A DNA stretch of 10,857 nucleotides, taken from positions 1 through 10,857 of the forward strand of contig CAYJHJ010000068.1 in assembly GCA_964370095.1 (NCBI GenBank), in the 5' to 3' direction. Shown one piece after another: positions 1 to 6,964 of the stretch. The DNA is from CAYJAZ01 sp964370095 (GTDB lineage Bacteria; Desulfobacterota; Desulfovibrionia; Desulfovibrionales; Desulfovibrionaceae). The notes beneath the pieces are model-generated. The model ran no database searches. It saw only the letters and a program-made list of their open reading frames with translations, and had not been told where the DNA came from. How positions within the stretch are numbered: position 1 is the stretch's first letter; every line of letters starts with the position of its first letter. The position numbers were made by a program, and so were the translations under genes.

Positions 1-55
1 AACGACGCTTCTTGTGAGTGAGGATTTTGTGCTAAAAGCCAAAATCTATCTAATA
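1..55 (+). repeat. Dispersed hairpin element, copy A (cut by window edge)
   Basis: These 55 bases are identical to 161-215 (copy B) and closely match 2884-2938 (copy C). Only the 3' half of the element is present because the window starts inside it. It contains a hairpin with arms GATTTTG (23-29) and CAAAATC (40-46), plus an inner GCT/AGC pairing. The same frame (codons from position 2) stays open through the copy and beyond. Its function is unknown; it is not a recognised insertion sequence. Confidence 0.85.
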
Positions 56-121
56 GATGTCGAAAATGTGTATCCAATGGTTCCTGCCGGGGGAGCATTA
101 AACGAAATGCTGTTGGTTTAG
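2..121 (+). other. Open frame tail crossing element copy A; possible 3' end of an upstream gene
   Basis: Codons from position 2 run open to a TAG at 119-121, about 39 residues, with no start inside the window. The first 18 or so residues are encoded by the dispersed element (LVSEDFVLKAKIY). The remainder (ending NEMLLV) is unique sequence that I do not recognise. It could be the true C-terminus of a gene extended by the element, or chance openness next to a repeat. Sequence upstream of the window would decide. Confidence 0.25.
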
Positions 122-125
122 AAAG

Positions 126-215
126 AGCAAAGCGAAAAAATCTTTAGCGAACGAAACAAGAACGACGCTTCTTGTGAGTGAGGATTTTGTGCTAAAAGCC
201 AAAATCTATCTAATA
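126..215 (+). repeat. Dispersed hairpin element, copy B
   Basis: This 90-nt copy matches 2849-2938 at 83 of 90 positions by direct comparison. Hairpins inside it are ACAAGAA (156-162) with TTCTTGT (169-175) around a 6-nt loop, and GATTTTG (183-189) with CAAAATC (200-206), the latter extended by an inner GCT/AGC stem. A frame with codons from 126 is open through the copy to a TAA at 234-236 and gives residues like those of the other copies (SLANETRTT, LVSEDFV). No start codon serves this frame. With copy A it fills most of the 393 bases before rpsT; the remainder up to 292 shows no gene. Confidence 0.88.
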
Positions 216-292
216 AATATTGATGTATTAAAGTAAATAACTACTTTGTGTCTTAAACAAAAATCTATTGAAATTAACGCATATTTATTAAC

Positions 293-320
293 TTGACAAC
301 TTTGTTAAAATCTATATGAT
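293..320 (+). promoter_or_regulatory. Probable sigma70 promoter of rpsT
   Basis: A perfect -35 box TTGACA (293-298) lies 16 bp from a near-consensus -10 box TATGAT (315-320). The start of transcription would fall near 327, giving a leader of roughly 65 nt before the rpsT ATG at 394. A strong promoter fits a ribosomal protein gene. This is inferred from motif match and spacing only. Confidence 0.75.
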
Positions 321-342
321 GAACGGCTCAAGCATGAATTAT

Positions 343-358
343 ACAAGTTCTTACTTGT
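343..358 (+). promoter_or_regulatory. Small hairpin in the rpsT leader
   Basis: ACAAG (343-347) and CTTGT (354-358) form a 5-bp stem with loop TTCTTA, in the presumed rpsT 5' leader about 25 nt ahead of the ribosome binding site. S20 synthesis is autogenously controlled in Escherichia coli, so a leader structure would be reasonable. The stem is short and could be chance in AT-rich sequence. Confidence 0.3.
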
Positions 359-393
359 TTATACTTTAATACATTTATTTTTAAGGAGACAGC

Positions 394-657
394 ATGGCAA
401 ACCATAAGTCAGCACTCAAACGTCATAGACAGAGCGAAAAACGTAACGAACGTAACCGTGCAGCTCGTACACGCATGAAAAATGTTGTAAAAGCTGTTAA
501 AACAGCAGTAGCATCAGGCGATAAAGAAGCCGCAGCACTTGCATTAACTAAAGCAACTTCAACACTTGACACTATTTCAGGTAAAGGCGTTATCCACTGG
601 AAAAAAGCTGCTCGTAAAGTTTCAAGACTCACCAAAGCAGTAAACGCTATCGCTTAA
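394..657 (+). CDS. rpsT: Small ribosomal subunit protein bS20
   Basis: The product is an 87-residue, very basic protein that binds 16S rRNA in the body of the 30S subunit and takes part early in its assembly. The N-terminus MANHKSALKRHRQSEKRNERN is the bS20 signature: a Lys/Arg-rich helix that threads into rRNA. The rest is alpha-helical with many Ala and Lys, ending in KAARKVSRLTKAVNAIA. Length is normal for the family. The start is fixed by a strong AAGGAG (383-388) six bases upstream of the ATG and by the conserved N-terminus. A consensus promoter lies upstream and a likely terminator downstream, so it is probably transcribed mainly on its own, although uvrB follows on the same strand 97 bp later. 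Confidence 0.97.
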   Translation: MANHKSALKRHRQSEKRNERNRAARTRMKNVVKAVKTAVASGDKEAAALALTKATSTLDTISGKGVIHWKKAARKVSRLTKAVNAIA

Positions 658-671
658 TTTTTTTCATTGCA

Positions 672-722
672 AAACAAGCTTTTTTAGTGCAGGATATTTA
701 TGTTCTGCACTTTTACTTGTTT
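672..722 (+). terminator. Nested inverted repeat after rpsT, probable terminator
   Basis: Inner arms AGTGCAG (686-692) and CTGCACT (705-711) form a 7-bp stem with a 12-nt loop, followed by a short T run (711-714). Outer arms AAACAAG (672-678) and CTTGTTT (716-722) can stack on it across an internal loop. The T tract is modest, so read-through into uvrB is possible. No separate uvrB promoter is obvious in the 97-bp gap. Confidence 0.6.
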
Positions 723-754
723 AATTTATCTTTTTTATCAAAGAGGCAAATTAT

Positions 755-2831
755 ATGCCATTATTTAAACTAAAATCAGAAAATACACCTACGGGTGATC
801 AGCCTGCGGCTATTGAAAGCATTGCGGAAAATATTAAATTTGGCGTAAAAAATCAAGTTTTACTTGGTGCAACAGGCACAGGTAAAACTTTTACTATGGC
901 AAATGTGATTGCAAAGTGCGATAAACCTGCCTTGATTTTAGCCCATAATAAAACCCTTGCCGCACAGCTTTATGGCGAATTTAAGGCTCTATTTCCTGAA
1001 AATGCAGTGGAATATTTTGTTTCTTATTATGATTATTATCAGCCGGAAGCCTATGTGCCCTCTTCTGATACCTATATTGAAAAAGATTCCGCTATCAACG
1101 ATAACATTGATAAATTACGCCATGCTGCAACACATTCGCTTCTTACAAGACGAGATGTGATTATTGTGGCTTCTGTTTCTTGTATATATGGCCTTGGGTC
1201 GCCTGAATATTATGCAAAACTTATGATTCCTATTGAGGTAGGGCAGAAAATCAGCATGGATTCTCTTATCGGGAAGATGGTAGAAGTGCAATACACCAGA
1301 AATGACTTTGACTTTCACCGCGGAACTTTTAGGGTGCGTGGTGATGTGCTTGAAATTATTCCTGTTTATGAAAGAGAAAAAGCATTAAGGGTTGAGTTTT
1401 TCGGCAATGAAATTGAGGCTATTACAGAAATTGATCCTCTTACAGGCGATACTTTAGGGAAGATGAAAAAAACTATTGTCTATCCTGCTTCGCACTATGT
1501 CTCTGACAGGGAAAACCTTAATAGAGCCATGATTGATATACGCGAAGAATTACGTGAAAGGCTTGTTTATTTTCAAGGCGAAAACATGCTTGTTGAAAAC
1601 CAAAGGCTTGAGCAAAGAACTCAGCTTGACTTGGAAATGATGCAAGAGCTAGGCTATTGTAATGGCATTGAAAACTATTCAAGGCATTTAGATAATAGAA
1701 AAGAGGGTGAAGCACCTTCTACTTTACTTGATTATTTTCCTGACGATTTTATTATATTTATTGACGAATCGCACCAAACCATTCCGCAAGTAGGGGCTAT
1801 GTATAAAGGCGATAGAAGTAGAAAGCAAACCCTTGTTAATTATGGTTTTCGTCTGCCTTCAGCACTTGATAATCGCCCTTTGATGTTTGAAGAATACCTT
1901 AAACGTGTGCATCAAAGTGTTTATGTTTCTGCAACTCCTGCTAAGTGGGAGCTTGAGCAAAGTCAAGGCCTGATTATAGAGCAGATTATCCGCCCTACAG
2001 GTCTTGTTGACCCGCTTATTGAAGTTCGCCCAAGTAAAGGGCAAATGGAAGATTTACTGTCTGAGTGCAAAACACGGGCTCAAAGAAATGAAAGAGTGCT
2101 TATAACTACATTAACAAAGCGTATGGCTGAGGAATTAAGCATTTATTTCAAACAAATGAATGTGCGTGCAAAATATCTGCACTCAGACATTGACACTCTT
2201 GAACGTGTGGCTATCTTAAAAAGTTTAAGGCTTGGCGAATTTGATGTGCTTATAGGCATTAATCTTTTGAGGGAAGGCCTTGATATTCCCGAAGTTTCTT
2301 TGGTTGCCATGCTTGATGCCGATAAAGAGGGTTTTTTACGCTCCACTTCTTCACTTATACAAACTTTCGGACGTGCGGCACGTAATGCTGATGGGCATGT
2401 TATTATGTATGCCGATAAAATAACAAATTCTATGCAGGCGGCGATGGACGAAACAAATCGTCGTCGCACAAAGCAGGTTTTGTATAATAATGAGCATGGC
2501 ATTGTGCCAAAAACTATTATAAAGGCTATTGACAGCTCACTTGATGATTTATATACCCCAATAGGGCTTACTCCAAAGGGCAAAGGAAGGACAAAGAAAA
2601 AAGAAGAACTTCTTGAAATTCCAACAAACCCCAAAGACCTTGCTCACCTTATTGAAAAGCTTGAAAAGCAAATGCGTGAATTTGCCAAAGAGCTTGAATT
2701 TGAAAAAGCAGCAGAACTTNNNNNNNNNNNNNNNNNNNNNNNNNNNNNNNNNNNNNNNNNNNNNNNNNNNNNNNNNNNNNNNNNNNNNNNNNNNNNNNNN
2801 NNNNNNNNNNNNNNNNNNNCTAGAAAATTAG
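755..2831 (+). CDS. uvrB: UvrABC system protein B, 3' part interrupted by an assembly gap
   Basis: UvrB is the damage-verifying helicase-like subunit of nucleotide excision repair. It receives lesions from UvrA and recruits UvrC. Visible landmarks: the N-terminus FKLKSENTPTGDQPAAI; Walker A GATGTGKT (residues 38-45); the aromatic beta-hairpin YYDYYQPEAYVP (about 91-102); the DESH box (337-340); helicase motif VI with QTFGRAARN; and the C-terminal UVR domain (EKLEKQMREFAKELEFEKAAEL) that contacts UvrC. The start has an AGAGG (742-746) eight bases upstream. The Ns at 2720-2819 hide the last codons. A second copy of this region (2945-3044) predicts RDKIIQLRELL in the gap, then LEN and a TAG at 2829-2831, for about 669 residues, which is typical. 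Reading straight through 100 Ns instead gives a 734-residue product ending at 2959, with a repeat-derived tail; I regard that frame as an artefact of the placeholder gap length. Confidence 0.93.
2720..2819. other. Assembly gap, 100 Ns
   Basis: Exactly 100 Ns is the usual placeholder for a gap of unknown size. Comparison with the second repeat copy predicts that only 33 bases are missing, corresponding to 3000-3032. Confidence 0.98.
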
Positions 2832-2833
2832 CA

Positions 2834-2938
2834 TTTGCTTTTGATGTAAGCAAAGCGAACAAATCTTTAGCGAACGAAACAAGAACCACGTTTCTTGTGA
2901 GTGAGGATTTTGTGCCAAAAGCCAAAATCTATATGATT
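2834..2938 (+). repeat. Dispersed hairpin element, copy C (longest copy)
   Basis: This is the most complete copy, with three successive hairpins: TTTGCTT (2834-2840) with AAGCAAA (2848-2854); ACAAGAA (2879-2885) with TTCTTGT (2892-2898); and GATTTTG (2906-2912) with CAAAATC (2923-2929). The stems are identical in all copies that contain them, while the loop of the second hairpin differs between copies. An open frame from 2849 encodes a peptide nearly identical to that of copy B. It begins directly at the probable uvrB stop. Confidence 0.85.
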
Positions 2939-2944
2939 AATGTC

Positions 2945-3044
2945 AAAGCAAATGCGTGAATTTGCCAAAGAGCTTGAATTTGAAAAAGCAGCAGAACTTA
3001 GAGATAAAATTATACAATTAAGAGAATTGTTGCTAGAAAATTAG
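2945..3044 (+). pseudogene. Duplicated 3' fragment of uvrB
   Basis: This repeats the UVR-domain end of uvrB: the codons for KQMREFAKELEFEKAAEL, then RDKIIQLRELLLEN and TAG at 3042-3044. It has no start, and upstream sequence is element copy C, so it is not expected to be expressed as a separate protein. If the assembly is misjoined here, this fragment could instead be the genuine end of uvrB. Confidence 0.7.
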
Positions 3045-3046
3045 CA

Positions 3047-3087
3047 TTTGCTTTTGATGTAAGCAAAGCGAACAAATCTTTAGCGAA
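3047..3087 (+). repeat. Dispersed hairpin element, copy D (5' part only)
   Basis: This copy carries the first hairpin TTTGCTT (3047-3053) with AAGCAAA (3061-3067) and the sequence up to TTTAGCGAA, then diverges from the element at 3088. It is identical to 2834-2874 and is part of the uvrB-end duplication. From 3088 to 3187 I see only AT-rich sequence without a gene. Confidence 0.8.
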
Positions 3088-3187
3088 TAAAAAACATACT
3101 GCTTTTCAAAAAATGAAGGTTGTTAAAATTCAAAGCAATAAAATAATGTTTTTTATTAAAAACAATAAAAATTATAATTCATAAAAA

Positions 3188-3220
3188 ATGGCAACCCTTT
3201 AAAAAATTGAGGGTTGCCAT
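3188..3220. terminator. Bidirectional intrinsic terminator between convergent genes
   Basis: Perfect 11-bp arms ATGGCAACCCT (3188-3198) and AGGGTTGCCAT (3210-3220) enclose an 11-nt loop. On the minus strand the stem is followed by a run of six T, ideal for ending the DUF1269 transcript. On the plus strand GG and five T follow, which can end the uvrB transcript. Confidence 0.9.
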
Positions 3221-3241
3221 GGTTTTTCTAAACAGTAAAAA

Positions 3242-3733
3242 TTATGCTTCTTTGTTTTCTAAAGCTGAACGAAGCTTTTCTTCATCTGTATGAGAAAGCG
3301 AAGTTTGAATAATTGTGCCGCCTTCACCTTTTAGCTCATCCAAAACTTTATCAAACACAATTTTGTCTAAAAGTAAGAAAAGCATAGAGGAATCTTCAGT
3401 GAGGTTTTCTGCCAAATCTTTCATAAATTGATCTTCAATACCAACATCACTTAGAGCACCTGCAACTGCCCCTGTGCCTGCACCAACAGCCATACCGAGA
3501 AGTGGGTTCATAAACACAAGCCCAATAAGCAAGCCCCAAAAACCGCCCGAGGCAGTGCCTGCAGCTGCTAAGTTATACATTTGATGAAGTTTTACCTTGC
3601 CGTCTTTATTTTTTTTTGCAACAACAGCATCTTCAACACTTACAAGATAATCTTTTTGCATTTTTAATAAATGAAGGCGAACTTCCTCTGCTTTAAATTC
3701 ATTATCATAAGAAACAACTAATAAAGTACTCAT
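3242..3733 (-). CDS. DUF1269-family glycine-zipper membrane protein
   Basis: This 163-residue protein has the DUF1269 pattern. An N-terminal strand MSTLLVVSYDN leads into a helix and a segment SVEDAVVAKKNKDGKVKLHQM. A Gly/Ala-rich hydrophobic hairpin follows (about residues 54-94, with FWGLLIGLVF and GAGTGAVAGALSD), and then a soluble C-terminal part rich in acidic residues (EDSSMLFLLLDK). The family is widespread and its biochemical role is unknown; the glycine repeats suggest a membrane-inserted helical hairpin. The start at 3733 is supported by AGGAG shortly upstream on the minus strand. The gene is monocistronic, ending at the terminator 3188-3220. It has no evident link to the efflux operon, from which a separate terminator divides it. 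Confidence 0.88.
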   Translation of the reverse strand: MSTLLVVSYDNEFKAEEVRLHLLKMQKDYLVSVEDAVVAKKNKDGKVKLHQMYNLAAAGTASGGFWGLLIGLVFMNPLLGMAVGAGTGAVAGALSDVGIEDQFMKDLAENLTEDSSMLFLLLDKIVFDKVLDELKGEGGTIIQTSLSHTDEEKLRSALENKEA

Positions 3734-3791
3734 CTTTTTCTCCTAATGTAAACTTTTTTGTTTTTACTAAAACTTTTTTAATATATAATAT

Positions 3792-3820
3792 ATTTTTGTC
3801 TATTTTATAGAATTTGTCAA
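3792..3820 (-). promoter_or_regulatory. Possible promoter of the DUF1269 gene
   Basis: On the minus strand a perfect TTGACA (3820 down to 3815) is followed after 17 bp by AAAAAT (3797-3792), four of six to the -10 consensus. The leader would be about 55 nt and very AT-rich. The weak -10 keeps confidence low. Nothing else is seen in 3734-3849. Confidence 0.4.
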
Positions 3821-3849
3821 GAATGGTAAAAAATTTATAATAAGGCACT

Positions 3850-3894
3850 AAAATAAGGGAGCTGCCATTATATTATTGGCAGCTCCCTTATTTT
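3850..3894 (-). terminator. Strong terminator of the efflux operon
   Basis: Arms 3850-3867 and 3877-3894 pair over 18 bp (core AAGGGAGCTGCCA) with a 9-nt loop. It lies 17 bases past the RND stop codon. On the minus strand the stem runs into TTATTTTA. On the plus strand it is followed by a T run, so it may also work in both directions. Confidence 0.88.
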
Positions 3895-3910
3895 TGTTAT
3901 TTTTTATATA

Positions 3911-6900
3911 TTATACAGTTTTTTTCGCAAACAAAGCTTTTAAGCTAAAAGTTCGTATTTTTTCAAGAATAAAGAACATAGTAGGAGTAAGCAGGAAGGT
4001 GAAAATCATTGAAGCAATCATGCCACCTATAATAACAGCACTCATAGAAGATTTTATGCCATCAGGCGAAAACATTTGAGGAACCATGCCAAGCATAATA
4101 GCTATTGACGTCATAAGAACAGTTCGTATTTTACTTTCATAACTATCCCAAAGGGCGTCTTTTATTCCAAAACCTTGCTTTGTAATTTTGAAAACAGCAT
4201 TTTCAACAATCAAAATAGAGTTATTCACAGATAAACCTATAAGCATAATCATTGCAAGCATTGAAGGCATGCTTATTGTGGAATCAGTTAAAAATAACAT
4301 CACAAATACACAAGAAAAAGAAGTAATAATAGATGTTGAAATGGTAAATGGATGTAAATAGCTGTTTAGAACAGCTGCAAGCACCATATATGTAAGCAAA
4401 ACAGCCAGAATAGCTGCAGTGCCAAGCTCTTGGTTTGAATCGGCTGACATTTCGGCATTTCCTGCATAATAAAAACCATAACCCTCTTCAAAGCTTATTT
4501 CACTTAACATTTTATTAAGGTCTGTTTGAACTTGCCCAAGTGTGCTTTTGCCTAAATAGCCTGAAAGTTCAATAATACGTTCTTTATCGCGTCTATTAAT
4601 TTCAGAAAAAGCTTTTACTTCAACAATATTTCCAAGTTCGCTGATAGGGACTAAGCCTTGAGGGGATGGAACATAAATGTTTTCAAAAACTTGTTCGCTA
4701 TTTCTTGAATATTCATTTAATAGCACATTAATATCGTAAGTTTCACCATTATCTCTGTAGTTGTTTGAAGTATCACCATACACAGAAGCTCTTACAGCTG
4801 CACCTATTTGGGCATTATTAATTCCGTAAAGATTTAGCTTTTCTTGATTGGGTATAAACCTTTTTTCATTTTTAGGCAGCTGGTATGAGGAATTTAGCGA
4901 ACGAAACACACCAAGCTCTTGCATTTTTGTTTTAACTGTTTCAGAATATTGAATAAGCTTATTATAATCTACACCATATAAATTTATAACAATATCTGCA
5001 TCCATAGCGAATGCCCCTCTTGTCATATCAATAGTAATTTCAGGTATATCAGAGGTTTCTGCAGTAATTAGCTCAATGAGTTGTGAATCTGAAAGATGAG
5101 GGCGTTCTGCCAATGGTATAAGATTGACTTGTATATTTGCATTTGTTTCACCATTTTCACCTATTGTTGCAACTGTTGAGAATACTTCTTTGTGCTTTCT
5201 TACGATTTCGTCAATTTGGAGAGTTTTTTCAGTGGTTTTCTCAATAGTTGAACCTTGAGGAGTTTTGATAATGATGTTTATTTCATCAACATCACTTGTT
5301 GGCGAAAATTCAATACCAACATGCCCTACAATAAGAATTGATCCATACATAAGCAGTGCAGACAGAGCTAAGGCAATGATTTTAAAACGCCAGAAAAAGT
5401 TGAATAAAGGCCTATAACTTTCGATAAAAAAGTTATTGATCCAATTTGCTATTTTTTCGCCAATTGCTTTTTTGCCTTGTTTGCCTTGTTTGCTTGGTCG
5501 CATGAATTTTGCAATAAGCATAGGAGTAAGCGTAAATGAAATTACAATTGAAAGTATGGTGGCAAACACAATAGTCAACCCAAATTGAATCATAAATTTA
5601 CCAACCATGCCGCCCATAAAAGCAATAGGTATAAACACAGCTAAGTTCGTGCCGGAAGAAGCAAAAACCGGCAAAACAACTGATTTTGTGCCCTCAATAG
5701 CAGCCTCTTCAGGGCTTTTGCCTTTTGAAATAAGTGTTAAAGCACTTTCAATAATAATTAAAGCATTTGCTATAAGTGTTCCTAAAACCGAGGCAAGTGC
5801 AAGTAATGTCATTGAATTTATGGTAAATTCAAAAGCAGAAACTAAAAACATGGTCGCAACCAATGAAGTAGGTATAATCAAGGCTGTTATAAGCGTGAAG
5901 CTAAAGCTGGCTGTGAATATTAAGATAATAATAATCGTTAAAATCATACCAAAAATAATATTTTCGATTGTTGAAGAAGTTTCATTGGAAATATAAGTAG
6001 AAGTATCACCTGAAATTTCAAGTGTCATGCCTTCAAGAAGCACATGATCACGCACTGAAGGCAACCTTTCCCTTACCTGTTCCGATATTTCAATAGCATT
6101 ACCATCAGGTGCATTTTTTATAGACAGCAATACAGTATCTTCGCCGTTAAACAATGCAGTCAGCTCTCTGTCTGCTGTGGAATCTTCAACTATAGCTATA
6201 TCTGATAGTTTGAATTTCTTTCCTTCTGCAGTTGTGAAAGCAACATTTTTAATATCATCAATGTTTTGAAATTCACTAAAGAATTTAATGCTTGTGGAGT
6301 TATTTCTTTGAACAATTTCTCCGCCTGCTATTGTTACATTTGATTGCGACATTCCATTGATAACATCGGTTATGGTAATAAATTGCTGTATCATCAATTC
6401 AGAGTCAAGATATACCCTAATTTCACGCACATCACCGCCAATAATATCAACAGTTGATACACCTTTGACAGAGTTAAAGTTGCTTTTTAAAGTTTTATCT
6501 GCAAATTCATACAAATCTTTCATTGAATGATTGTTACTTGAAAGAGTTAAAGTCATAACAGGGGCGGATAAAATATCTATTTTAGATATAACAGGTTTTT
6601 CAACCGAAGTTGGAAAGTCGTTTTGCACGGCTTCAACTTTATCTTTCACTTCTAAAAGCTTGATGTTAACATCTTCTTCGATAAGAAATTCTACCTGTAT
6701 CAGAGCCATATTTTCATATGCTTGTGCAGTAATTTTTTCTATACCCGAAACTTCAGAAACTGCTTCTTCAACAAGTTTTATAATTTCTGTTTCAACTTCT
6801 TCGGGTGAGGCACCGGGGTAAGCAATTTCAACTGAAACCATAGGAAAGTCAACCTGTGGATCTTTTTCAATATTGATTGAAAACATTGCTGTAGTTCCCA

Positions 6901-6964
6901 TCAATACCATGAAGAGCACAAGCATCACGGTTGTTACAGGTCTTTTTACAAATACTTCAATCAT
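3911..6964 (-). CDS. RND (AcrB/HAE1-like) efflux transporter permease with altered proton-relay residues
   Basis: This is a 1017-residue inner-membrane pump of normal RND length, with two homologous halves. TM1 is MLVLFMVLMG, followed by the periplasmic porter domain (PDFP-like motif KDPQVDFPMVSVEIAYPGASPEEVE, about 34-58). TM2-TM6 span about 335-490, the second porter loop 550-845, and TM8-TM12 845-1000. TM4 reads GTLIANALIIIES, where AcrB-type pumps have a VDD or VDN motif: the positions of Asp407 and Asp408 are Ala399 and Asn400, checked at codon level. TM10 reads GLSVNNSILIVEN, so the Lys940 position is Asn914. The Arg971 equivalent (R947) and the adjacent LMTS remain. The start overlaps the adaptor stop as ATGA (6961-6964), with AAGGTGA upstream, which implies translational coupling. 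The substrate cannot be told. Confidence 0.93.
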   Translation of the reverse strand: MIEVFVKRPVTTVMLVLFMVLMGTTAMFSINIEKDPQVDFPMVSVEIAYPGASPEEVETEIIKLVEEAVSEVSGIEKITAQAYENMALIQVEFLIEEDVNIKLLEVKDKVEAVQNDFPTSVEKPVISKIDILSAPVMTLTLSSNNHSMKDLYEFADKTLKSNFNSVKGVSTVDIIGGDVREIRVYLDSELMIQQFITITDVINGMSQSNVTIAGGEIVQRNNSTSIKFFSEFQNIDDIKNVAFTTAEGKKFKLSDIAIVEDSTADRELTALFNGEDTVLLSIKNAPDGNAIEISEQVRERLPSVRDHVLLEGMTLEISGDTSTYISNETSSTIENIIFGMILTIIIILIFTASFSFTLITALIIPTSLVATMFLVSAFEFTINSMTLLALASVLGTLIANALIIIESALTLISKGKSPEEAAIEGTKSVVLPVFASSGTNLAVFIPIAFMGGMVGKFMIQFGLTIVFATILSIVISFTLTPMLIAKFMRPSKQGKQGKKAIGEKIANWINNFFIESYRPLFNFFWRFKIIALALSALLMYGSILIVGHVGIEFSPTSDVDEINIIIKTPQGSTIEKTTEKTLQIDEIVRKHKEVFSTVATIGENGETNANIQVNLIPLAERPHLSDSQLIELITAETSDIPEITIDMTRGAFAMDADIVINLYGVDYNKLIQYSETVKTKMQELGVFRSLNSSYQLPKNEKRFIPNQEKLNLYGINNAQIGAAVRASVYGDTSNNYRDNGETYDINVLLNEYSRNSEQVFENIYVPSPQGLVPISELGNIVEVKAFSEINRRDKERIIELSGYLGKSTLGQVQTDLNKMLSEISFEEGYGFYYAGNAEMSADSNQELGTAAILAVLLTYMVLAAVLNSYLHPFTISTSIITSFSCVFVMLFLTDSTISMPSMLAMIMLIGLSVNNSILIVENAVFKITKQGFGIKDALWDSYESKIRTVLMTSIAIMLGMVPQMFSPDGIKSSMSAVIIGGMIASMIFTFLLTPTMFFILEKIRTFSLKALFAKKTV

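Larger units (their letters stand above)
2665..3087 (+). repeat. Direct duplication of the uvrB 3' end and its flank
   Basis: Two blocks are repeated exactly: 2665-2719 equals 2945-2999, and 2820-2874 equals 3033-3087, 55 nt each. The offsets are 280 and 213; they agree if the N gap is really 33 nt. The repeat unit is then about 143 bp, with the two copies separated by about 70 bp (2875-2944) that carry the rest of element copy C. It is either a true duplication or a mis-joined contig pair; the gap lies inside the first repeat unit. Confidence 0.85.

Noticed and set aside
1..236. CRISPR array or insertion sequence at the left end
   Set aside because: Only two units, with internal hairpins and no regular spacers, and no transposase or terminal inverted repeats are visible.
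2143..2634. 163-codon minus-strand open frame inside uvrB
   Set aside because: It lies wholly antisense to conserved uvrB helicase motifs, has a low-complexity Ser/Arg composition, and has no context of its own.
2820..2959. Repeat-derived C-terminal tail fused to UvrB (734-residue product)
   Set aside because: The fusion frame depends on the 100-N placeholder. A 33-nt gap, supported by the second copy, gives an ordinary stop at 2829-2831.
3008..3184. About 58 stop-free codons running from copy D into the intergenic region
   Set aside because: No start with a ribosome binding site, and the sequence becomes Lys/Asn-rich as expected from random AT-rich DNA.
5607..5996. 129-codon plus-strand open frame inside the RND gene
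   Set aside because: Antisense shadow of the pump's membrane segments; the Ile/Lys/Val-rich composition follows from the opposite strand.
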